Assembly: GCA_963989385.1 (NCBI GenBank)
Contig: OZ022508.1
Location: forward strand, 30,712,166-30,776,165
DNA: 64,000 nucleotides
Source: Ctena decussata
Taxonomy: Eukaryota; Mollusca; Bivalvia; Lucinida; Lucinidae
Direction of reading: 5' to 3'
Notes under the pieces: model-generated
Databases searched by the model: none
Seen by the model: only the letters and a program-made list of their open reading frames with translations
Told to the model about the DNA's origin: nothing
Shown here: positions 56,266-64,000 of the stretch, one piece after another
How positions within the stretch are numbered: position 1 is the first letter of the stretch
How the letters are laid out: every line of letters starts with the position of its first letter
Made by a program: the position numbers and the translations under genes

Positions 56266-56618
56266 CAGGCCCGGATCCAGACTACCACGTACTGGTGGGG
56301 CTCTGGATAACTGGTGGGACTGGAAGGTGCAGAGATATATAGGGGGGGGGGGGGGGGGCGGAAGATAGGAGAGGGGAGGGACTTGACAATATATGAGATT
56401 TAATGAGAATTTTTAATGTCTTTTTTGCCTTGAAATATATGTTGTGATATCTCATTAGAATCGCCTCGCCGAGGCGATTCTAATGAGATGTCAAAACATA
56501 TATTTGAATCTAACCACATGGATAGATTATCTCAAACTGTCATTATACACAGTCGGGTAACAAAGAGACCTGGATGGTGGGGCTGTAGCCCCAAAGCCCA
56601 CCCCTGGATCCGGGGCTG
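56266..56618. mobile_element. CAGCCCCGGATCCAG MITE, copy 2
   Basis: CAGGCCCGGATCCAGACTAC to CCCCTGGATCCGGGGCTG, with poly-G at 56342-56358 and the palindromic cassette at about 56432-56505 (ATATATGTTGTGATATCTCA / CGCCTCGCCGAGGCG). It ends only 23 bp before exon E3. Confidence 0.9.
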
Positions 56619-56641
56619 AGGTGACTTCCTTTCTTTTTCAG

Positions 56642-56749
56642 GCTATACAGGATGACAAAGATCGGAGTAAAGGGTGTGTTGGTGTATTCATCTGTATGAT
56701 GATCGTAGTGGCCACCGTTATTATTGGTTTCTTTATCTTTTTGTCTTAA
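56642..56749 (+). CDS. Exon E3: alternative last exon, membrane anchor 3
   Basis: After TGACTTCCTTTCTTTTTCAG, an excellent 3' splice site, the phase-0 frame encodes 35 residues: polar AIQDDKDRSKG, hydrophobic CVGVFICMMIVVATVIIGFF, IFLS and TAA. The layout (short Asp-rich lead, SK, Cys, about 22 hydrophobic residues, stop) parallels E1 at 46413, so the two look like a duplicated exon pair. With exons A-D the product would be about 227 residues, tail-anchored. Because E1 ends in a stop, E1 and E3 must be mutually exclusive. What the swap changes (membrane destination, helix partners) is not visible from sequence. Confidence 0.72.
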   Translation, partial: AIQDDKDRSKGCVGVFICMMIVVATVIIGFFIFLS

Positions 56750-56845
56750 AGTAAAAATGGTGTAATAATCCTAGCTTGAATGTTCTGCAGCTTCATCTTT
56801 TATGTTGTGACAATTGGATAATGGAAGCAAGACTTAACCCACTAA

Positions 56846-57178
56846 CACAGGGTATAATCGATTCCGCCAATTTTCGCTTCCTGCAGAGACTGTACATCAT
56901 ATTTGGCTTCCGCCGAGACTGTCCGTGATCTCTTGCTTCCTGCCGAGACTTCTGTAAATGATAAATGGCTTCCTGCAGAGACTGTCCGCGTGATTTTGCT
57001 TCCTGCCGAGGCTCTCGGCAGGAAGCAGAGTCACGCGGACAGTCTCGGCAGGAAGCCATTTTTTGAGGACAGTAGCCTCTGCAGGAAGCAAGAATTCGCG
57101 GACAGTCTCGGCGTAAGCCAAATATGGTGTACAGTCTCTGCAGGAAGCGAAAATTGGCGGAATCGATTATACCCTGTG
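56846..57178. mobile_element. 333-bp palindrome built of CTTCCTGCCGAGACTGTCC units
   Basis: Ends CACAGGGTATAATCGATTCC / GGAATCGATTATACCCTGTG with a 5-bp TSD ACTAA (56841-56845, 57179-57183). Each arm contains about five ~35-bp sub-repeats CTTCCTGCMGAGACTGTCCG; the dyad is at CCGAGGCTCTCGG near 57013. It starts 97 bp after the E3 stop, so it may be transcribed in the 3' UTR. ORFs of 65-112 codons on both strands are repeat translation. Confidence 0.92.
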
Positions 57179-57183
57179 ACTAA

Positions 57184-57619
57184 TGCCCAGTGGACTCTTC
57201 TATCTGTATATATATTGAATAAGTCCATTTGTCATTTATGAGGTGTCAGGTTTAGTTTATTTTTAGAATTATTGTTTTATTTTGAGGAGAAATACACATT
57301 TGTCTTATGCAAAAAGTGTAGACCCTGATCAGACGCGGCGTTTTGCGGCGTCTGATCTGGATCTGCACTGTTTGTTTGTGTCCCATATTTTGACGCTAGG
57401 CATTTATGGGTTAATACAAAACTTGCCCATGGAAGATACTTGTAGTTGCAAAGGACATCTGCATTCTCTGGAGCATTGTAACAACAGAGCGGACAGTCAG
57501 TGATTTTGTAAAGAAAATGTGGCAAAAGGATGGATGGATGACTAGCGACTTTACAACATTCTGAACAGTATTTAAGTCATATCAGGACGATGGGAGTGTG
57601 ATAATGAAAGGTTGTGTGC
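57184..57619. other. Non-coding stretch with a small hairpin
   Basis: GATCAGACGCGGCG-TTTTG-CGGCGTCTGATC at about 57328-57358, flanked by AGTGTAGACC/GGATCTGCACTGTTTG. It resembles the core of the 39678-39874 MITE family. Confidence 0.5.
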
Positions 57620-57722
57620 ATTCGAACCCCGTTTACAGTTGGAATGGTTTCCGCCTCCAGCTTGAATCCAAGCCGGGACCGCTAGATCAGCAGGCCAGCG
57701 GTTAACCCACTGAGCTGGCGAA
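57620..57722 (-). mobile_element. tRNA-derived SINE-like fragment
   Basis: Minus strand: GCCAGCTCAGTGGGTTAACC (A-box-like), CTAGCGGTCCCGGCTTGGAT, GGAGGCGGAAACC and GTAAACGGGGTTCGAATG. Shares the last parts with 21176-21250. Confidence 0.55.
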
Positions 57723-58218
57723 AAAGAAAATGCTTTTTACATTATATGAATGGTGTAAGTCGCAGAATGTATAATTATAAAGTTACTTTACTATTAATCA
57801 TTATATGAGCTGGATATCTCACTATCGCAATGTGTATTGTATATAGCAAATGATTATCAGTTTAAATGTGCATCATCACCCCTTGAATCCTCCATACTAC
57901 CGAATTCCCGACTTCGGAGATCAGAGACACAATACACATCGCGTGAAATGATGGCGACAGTAAAGAGGACGAATTTATTTTCATTTTGTTTCTATATAGA
58001 AAAAGAACCGTTAGTTGGAAGTTTTGGAAGAAGCAACGCAGACTCCATTGCTTTTTTCAAGGTCCTCATTCTAATGGATAGCAACTTCCAATTCATCGTA
58101 TGAGAAACACAAAACGCGTCAACAATTGCCGATTTCTTTGCTCCTGCTCTATGAAATCACATCGTGAGTATTTCTGTACATACCATAAACATTCCTTGTC
58201 TCATACTCGCAAAAGATA

Positions 58219-58456
58219 TGAGCCGCGACACGACAAAACCAACAATGTGGTTTTGCGCCCAGCACAGACCCAGATCAGCCTGGGCATCCGCCCAGTCTGA
58301 TCAGAGTCTTCGCTGTCCGCATGAAGGTAGCTTAGAACCTAAGCCGCCCTTTGGCCTCTTAACGAAGAGTCTGGTGAAACTGAGCAGATGCCAAGGCTGA
58401 TCTGAGTCTGCGCTGGGCGCACAACCACATTGTTGGTTTTGTCGTGTCGCGGCTCA
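58219..58456. mobile_element. TGAGCCGCG MITE, copy 8, with empty site in the partner arm
   Basis: 238 bp, TGAGCCGCGACACGACAAAA to TTTTGTCGTGTCGCGGCTCA. The partner arm near 62415-62440 reads, as reverse complement, CGCAAAAGATATTATTCAGA with no insert. Confidence 0.95.
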
Positions 58457-58700
58457 ATTATTATTCAGATCAAAAACAAGCCAGCACAGAATATTGTCTC
58501 ATACACGCTTGTGATCGCATCATATGGATGCAACCGACTTCAGTATGTGTTTCTGGAAGATGCATCCAACATAGACGATCTTTCACCGTATATGATGCAA
58601 CGTACTTCGTAATATGCGGCAGAAGATGATGCAACGGACTTCTTGGAAACCCAGAGGACAAAAAGCATCGAATCAAATCATTAAAAAGTGTTATTCTCCA

Positions 58701-58923
58701 GGGGCCGTATTCATAAAACGACTTAAGTAGTTGCTATGCTGTTGCTAAGGCTAAATTTCTTTGAAGGAGATTCCCTACAACTATGAAATTTGCTCTGGAG
58801 GAACAGTCTTACAAAGACTGTTCCTCCAGACCAAATTTCATAGTTGTAGGGCATTTCCTTTATAGATATTTAGCCTTAGCAACCGCATAGCAACGACTTA
58901 AGTGACTTTATGAATACGGCCCC
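58701..58923. mobile_element. GGGGCCGTATTCATAAA palindrome, complete copy
   Basis: 223 bp. GGGGCCGTATTCATAAAACG .. AAATTTGCTCTGGAGGAACA pairs with TGTTCCTCCAGACCAAATTT .. TTTATGAATACGGCCCC around GTCTTACAAAGAC. Half copy at 44815-44927. Confidence 0.93.
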
Positions 58924-59230
58924 AGATGTTAGTTAGTACTGATTTGAAATTATATTGCAAGGAAAATGACTAAACTCCGTTCATAAATTCTGAAACTGGG
59001 TTTTTCGCTGATCATACTTTTATCATCTAATCAATCCAGGTAAGACTTTGCATAGTGATAATACTAGACTTCCGCCGATTTCTCATCAACGTGTCCTCTG
59101 ACTCTGCCCTTCGTATGATGCTGGGCCTACCTGCACAAAAGTGCAAATAACAGATTTTCAATCCGAGACTAAGTCCATCGGACAGGTTGGAAACGCCTTT
59201 TAATACCATATAAAGTGGTCGCTATAAATA

Positions 59231-59671
59231 GGTTTGTGTACGGGTGGGGTTAGTATTCTAACACATGTTCTGCGCGTGCGAAATCAGTCAGCGTGACAAC
59301 AAGCTATTCATCCGCGTAATTCTGACTCGATTTTTAATTGATCACACCGCACACTGGACAAGGTTTTCGGTGTTTCATCATAGTCCTTCGCCACCGGCAA
59401 ACAATGTCTACGCGTCAGTGCGACGTAATGATGTTCACTGGTGCTATAACAGCTTTCCGCGGAATATAATAAAGCTGTGAAGTTTCAAAACATATATTTC
59501 CAATATTGAGTTAGAATTGCAAAGTTAAAGTCTCCATAGGCCTATCAGTGGCAATTACGTCGAAACACAAATCATTACGAAAAACGCTTCAACCTTAACG
59601 GTTGATGATAAAATGTGGGTTGATGTGCGATCCATATAACTGGCAAAAAGTTTGAGAAATATGTTTCTTAA
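59231..59671. other. Unique sequence in the foldback centre
   Basis: 71-codon ORF at 59265-59480 without features. Nothing recognised. Confidence 0.35.
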
Positions 59672-60281
59672 CCCTTAGACTGCTGAAAAAATAATTCACC
59701 TGACCCTAAAATGGGGGTAGGGGTATCTCAGATGCCATAACTTGCACACACTCTGGTCGATTTGCTTGAAAATTTCACTCAATATGGCCGATGTGTGAGC
59801 TGCCATTTTCCGGAAGTTACCAAGGTCACGTGACTTGCCATATTTGGGTGTCACATGATATCAGCGGGAACCGATGTAGACACTAAAAAAAAAAATAGTA
59901 CAAGATATTAGCGCCAATGATATGCTTTGTATGACAAAAGTAATTGCTTGTCTGAGGGCCGGAGTTATTGCTGAATATTTATCTAGAGAGAAAGTTTGGA
60001 AGGATGAAGTCTAGTTGTCAGAAAATCGGGATCAAGTAAGTAGGGGTAGCCACCTGAAAAGCTGATGTTGAAAATACCATAAATTTTTTACGTTTTCTCC
60101 GAGTTTTAAAGGTCAACAAATCAATTAGGTGGGTAAAACCTTGCTCTAGTAGAAAGCAGGTTCCCTCCTGCATAGGACAACCGCAAATGATGGGGAGTAC
60201 TTGATGTCTAGTGTGCCTGACATGCTCTCAAAGTGACCTACCCCTCGAGCAGGACTATAGTCGCGCTTAGCAGTCTAAGGG
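59672..60281. mobile_element. piggyBac-like TTAA element, CCCTTAGACTGCT ends
   Basis: TTAA-CCCTTAGACTGCTGA at the left, TTAGCAGTCTAAGGG-TTAA at the right (TTAA at 59668-59671 and 60282-60285). 610 bp, no transposase. Confidence 0.88.
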
Positions 60282-60639
60282 TTAAAAAGAACAAATCGCT
60301 CCACAAAATATAGTTTTCCTTTGCTGGTTCCCTATTGAGCAATACAATACAAACAAACGCGGGACTGTGATACGGGCCCCACGCTTGTACATTGTATTTC
60401 TACCGTTTTATTTGAATTGATGAAATCAAAAGTAGATCATTTTAGTTGCCAACTAAAATGACGTAGATAATTGTTCAAACCTTTATTATGTGACACAGAA
60501 GGATGTTTTATTTGTTAGACTTGGCTAATCACCATCATTTGCAATGACGAACCTATAGTGAGAAGCTAGCAACGATGATTCACGACAAAACGTTTCATGC
60601 TGCTATATAGAGCAATGGGGCCTTTAAATACAAGGACAA

Positions 60640-60890
60640 AATCGTCCACCTCTCAAACTTACTACAGCTGCCTTCAGTCGGTCTACTCTTCCCCACCTCA
60701 CCCCATTACCCTCTAAAATAATATAATATTCCCCACATTACCAACAACCCGTCCCTTCAATTAGTCTACCACCAAAACTCCTACCCCTCGACATTACCCC
60801 CGTCCCAAACACACACCTTCAATCCACCACCCAAAAAATCCTCCCTAGTCTCTAGACACGCCCACCTCCACTAGGGTTTCAGCGGAACCC
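60640..60890. repeat. C/A-rich, G-poor tract
   Basis: About 250 bp with very few G on the + strand (CCCCACCTCACCCCATTACC, TCGACATTACCCCCGTCCCA, AAACACACACCTTCAATCCA). No period found. Strand-skewed composition, function unknown. Confidence 0.7.
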
Positions 60891-61515
60891 TATTTTCAAA
60901 CTGTCACAGACAAATACACTAAGGTCTGAATGAAGAGCCTTTGGAAGCAAGAAATATGGCAAGACTCGGTTTAATTGAGTAGGTTCATATGCAGTAATGT
61001 AATGGTGCAACACTGCCCACGCCTAGCACCGGCTTTAGCGGAACTCTGTGTTCAAACTGACTCATAATGAGTGTTCAAAATACAATCTGAAGACTTATGG
61101 ATTTCCATCACGCTCAATTGTGATGGTTAACCATGCACTTTAAATGAATTGACACTATGGCTTACCATAACATAAGTTAAATTTTTACCACAATATGTCA
61201 CTACATGTCCGGAGGATGAAACGTGATGGACAGCCATTTTGTTAATTTCTTCTGGTGTTATGGCTGACCATAACACAACCCAAAACTCCCAAGTACTTTT
61301 CAACTGAGAAACTGGTGCAACACCTTGAGTAGCCCATACAATAAGCATACGTTGCGAAAAAGCAAGCATTGCGGACAATTTTGAAAAAACCTAGCCGGAC
61401 TTCAAAACGCCTTTTTCTGAAATTCTGGAATCATCCTTCGTGTGATTTTGCTGGAGGACCAACACTTATTACCCGAATGACCAGCGTGATACCCACGTGG
61501 AATGTATGTGAATAT
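60891..61515. other. Short direct repeat and unique sequence
   Basis: GGTTTCAGCGGAACCCTATTTTCAAACTG and GGCTTTAGCGGAACTCTGTGTTCAAACTG are related, about 130 bp apart. CATCACGCTCAATTGTGATG forms a small hairpin at 61107. No gene. Confidence 0.45.
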
Positions 61516-62935
61516 GTATGACTTTAGGCTGTCAATTTTCATCAAGCGGTCTTAGTTTACGGACGGGTTTTTGTAATTTGCCGTTTCATGCACGTAACTG
61601 CAGCATCAGACGCCACTCTAAGATACAAGAGACCTTGATGAGAAATCGGCGGAAGTCGAGCTTTATCACTATGCACAGTCTTACGTGGATTGATAAGATG
61701 ATAAAAGTATGAGCAGCGAAAAACCCAGTTTCAGAATTAATGAACGGAGTTTAACGCTAAGTATTCGAGAAGAAATGCGAACATCAACTGGCTCAGCATC
61801 GGAATTGATGTTCCTGTGAAAGCTCTGATGTAAGCATTGTAATTCGAAAAGGTAGCTACTGTAACTTCTTGTTTGGGTTCTGTGGAGCCGTTGCATTGCG
61901 GAAGTTAGCAGCAAAGCTCGGCGACTTCCCAACAGTTTTAACTTACGTTATACAACGGATCCACAAAACACAAATAATAAATTAAGAATAGACTCAAATT
62001 TAACAATACTACCATTAGATTTTCATAACTATGCCTGTCCGGATAAATTTACATCTAGGGGATAGCACTTTTTTAACAGAAGGTTAGATTGCCGCCAAAA
62101 TGTTTAGGGACTAAATTTCGTCAGGGAGAGAGAGAGAAAAAAAACGGATACCAGGCCGGGCACATAATGCTACAGCAACGTTGATTTTGCAGTCAGGGTC
62201 TTGGTTTGATGTTTTTGTCCTCTGGGTTGTAACTTTTATTTCCAAGAAGTCCGTTGCATCATCTTCTGCCGCATATCACGAAGTACTTGGCATCATATAC
62301 GGTGAAACTCGTCTAAGTCGGATCCATCCTTCAGAAACACATACTGAAATCAGTTGCATCCATATGATGCAACCCAAGTGTGTTTGGGACAATATTCTGT
62401 GGAAGCTTATTTGATCTGAATAATATCTTTTGCGGGTATGACAAGGAATGTTATGGTATATACAGAAACACCCAAGATGTGATTTCATAGAGCAGGAGCA
62501 AAGAAATCGGCGATCATTGTAAACGGGTTTTGTGTTTCTCATGCGATGTTTACCGGGTATATGCATTTTTTCCTGGCATTGTGAGATGTTATTTACTAGA
62601 ATGAGGACGGTGAAAATAGTAGTGGAGTATACTTTACTTCTTCCGAAGCTTGCAGCTATCGGTTCATTTTCTAATTAGAAACAAAATGAAAACAATATCT
62701 TCCTCTTTCCTGTCGCCATCATTTCACGCGATTTGTATTGTTGCCTCTGATCCCCGAAGTCGGGAATTCGGTAATATGGAGGATTCAGGGGGTGATCATG
62801 GATTCTTCTAGCTTGGGAGTACAACTTTTTAAATGGACTCTGTAGCCTTGTGGTGAATAAAGTTTCGGAATCTAGTGAACTCAGTTTACTTTTAGATTTT
62901 ATATGACTTCTTATTGGGGATAACATTCTGTTAAA

Positions 62936-63173
62936 TGAGCCGCAACACAAGAAAACCAACAATGTGGTTGTGCGCCCAGCGCAGATTCAGATCAGCCTGG
63001 GCATCCGCCCAGTCTGATCAGAGTCTTCGCTGTCCGCGTTGAGGTAGCTTAGACCTTTAGTTACCGTTTGAGTTCTTAACGAAAAGTCTGGTCAAACTGA
63101 GCGAATGCCCAGGCTGATCTGAGTCTGCGCTGGGCGCACAACCACTTCGTTTGTTTTCTCGTGTCGCGGCTCA
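62936..63173. mobile_element. TGAGCCGCA MITE, copy 9
   Basis: 238 bp, TGAGCCGCAACACAAGAAAA to CTCGTGTCGCGGCTCA. Flanked by AA on both sides (TAAA|TGAGCC, GGCTCA|AAGC), which fits a 2-bp TSD other than TA. Confidence 0.92.
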
Positions 63174-63310
63174 AAGCATTTCGCATATATCATAGTAAAC
63201 TATAAAGTAAGCCAGTCTATCAACTGTTATATAGAAATCTAAGAACACAGACTAAGCTGGCGGTGGTAATGTTTAGTCAGTCATCACTTTAGTCATATTT
63301 GGTGTCAAAA
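63174..63310 (+). promoter_or_regulatory. Possible 5' flank of the gene starting at 63311
   Basis: No clear TATA box; TATATAG near 63229. Only positional evidence. Confidence 0.15.
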
Positions 63311-63400
63311 ATGGCTTGTCGTGAACTTTCATCAAAAAAGGGTTTGACGGGAAATTTCATTATTGAAGTCTTTCCAGGATCCGTGCCGCACCCCGAAAAT
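63311..63400 (+). CDS. Candidate first coding exon of a second gene
   Basis: TCAAAAATGG is a good translation-start context. Thirty codons follow: MACRELSSKKGLTGNFIIEV, then FPGSVPHPEN, ending CCCCGAAAAT|GTAAGA, a plausible donor in phase 0. Read through, the frame stops eleven codons later. Too short for the family to be recognised, and the rest would lie to the right of the window. It is free of the repeat families seen around it, which modestly supports it. Alternative: chance ORF. Confidence 0.35.
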
Positions 63401-63585
63401 GTAAGAATTATTATTCCGTCAAAGTACTACTAAACTGTTTTTATCCCAATTTTCCAGAAATATTCTTAATAAACAGGTATTTATGAGTGAAATAGAGTGC
63501 TGAAAACCCCATCGAAAAATTCTAATCCGACATGTAATTATTGACAGTATTAATGCAAATTAGATTTTGATCCTCGCCCTTGTTT

Positions 63586-63625
63586 TAGCTCACCTGAGCC
63601 GAAGGCTCACAGGTGAGCTTATAGT
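63586..63625 (+). repeat. Hairpin head of a dispersed repeat
   Basis: AGCTCACCTGAGCC-GAA-GGCTCACAGGTGAGCT, same design as 44231. Only about 40 bp of the family is recognisable here. Confidence 0.75.
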
Positions 63626-64000
63626 ATAGGCAGGCATCTGGAACTTAACGGAATATGGATTGACGCATTGTGATGGTGCAAAACCGAGTATTCTTGGTAA
63701 ATCCTCAGCAATGCCGAGGTAATGCTGTTAAATTTAGGAATTCGTCGAAGGAAAGCAGGGAAATAAAATCTTCGCGAGTTTGATAACTTAGGTAAACAAT
63801 TATTATCGTATGACAATTCTTTTTTCCCCCATTTAGTGCTCTGTGTGTGGGGGGGGGGGGGGAGGGATTTCATGGAAGATATCTTGGGGTTACTTGGTAA
63901 GGGCTACTGTTACCTTAGAACAAAGCTCTAGATACATTTTGTTCCGACGTGTTGGTTGGCCTATGCTCTGTAGTGGTTGGACTCAGCTGAACATTTCTAA
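63626..64000. other. Non-coding end of window with poly-G
   Basis: (TG)n followed by about 14 G at 63849-63862. The 84-codon minus ORF 63619-63873 depends on this tract. Confidence 0.4.

Larger units (their letters stand above)
57860..62800. repeat. ~4.9-kb imperfect inverted repeat (foldback)
   Basis: Left arm pieces 57870-58680 and 58975-59210 are the reverse complement of 62195-62795 and 61520-61740. Anchors: CGTGAAATGATGGCGACAG, TTTCTTTGCTCCTGCTCTAT, CATATGGATGCAACCGACTT, CTTCCGCCGATTTCTCATCA. The arms have diverged and gained separate insertions (58219-58456, 58701-58923 on the left). The ~2.3-kb centre contains the TTAA element 59672-60281. No coding features despite small ORFs. Confidence 0.85.

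Noticed and set aside
56846..57241. ORFs of 65-112 codons with repeated PAETVR-like words
   Set aside because: The repeats are the CTTCCTGCCGAGACTGTCC DNA sub-repeats of a palindromic element read in several frames on both strands.

Overview
This is eukaryotic nuclear DNA, most likely from a marine bivalve mollusc. The evidence is the AT-rich background, spliceosomal exons tens of kb apart, tRNA-derived SINEs with perfect target-site duplications (TSDs), and a dense load of small inverted-repeat elements (MITEs) and hairpin-headed repeats (stems capped by CCGAAGG-type loops) that I associate with clam and mussel genomes. The bivalve assignment comes from general knowledge, not a search. I see no bacterial operon, CRISPR array, rRNA or intact tRNA gene.

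Layout. 1-9 kb holds a diverged minisatellite that switches strand, two blocks of GTGATATCAC palindromes, a 155-bp foldback and an 8-bp/36-bp tandem array (7275-8140). 9.5-18 kb holds a mariner-like foldback, a LINE reverse-transcriptase remnant fused to a 6-kb satellite (about 17 dimers of 180+180 bp), and an inverted copy of the 8/36-bp array. 18-21 kb is microsatellite and MITE DNA with a 67-bp perfect direct repeat placed like an intron boundary.

The main gene runs on the + strand from about 21.3 to 56.7 kb. None of its parts is a long ORF, but four short exons join in compatible phases: 21296-21454 (proline-rich, PPSY motif), 23239-23302, 30930-31091 (charged coiled coil), 32810-33000 (Pro/Gln/Ala-rich). 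The last ends in phase 0. Downstream are at least two, perhaps three, phase-0 exons that each encode a hydrophobic segment followed by a stop (46413-46532, 53505-53660, 56642-56749). The simplest reading is a small tail-anchored membrane adaptor of about 230 residues with a PPxY motif, whose membrane anchor is chosen by alternative last exons. I do not recognise the family. A second + strand gene may start at 63311.

The introns and flanks are packed with transposon derivatives: nine copies of a 238-bp TGAGCCGCG MITE, about a dozen copies of a palindromic cassette shared by two MITE families with different ends, four V-SINE-like copies, several TA- and TTAA-flanked elements, and three multi-kb foldbacks (23.5-26.2, 50.9-53.3, 57.9-62.8 kb). 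Several insertions can be proved within the window because the other arm of a foldback, or the neighbouring repeat unit, preserves the empty site.
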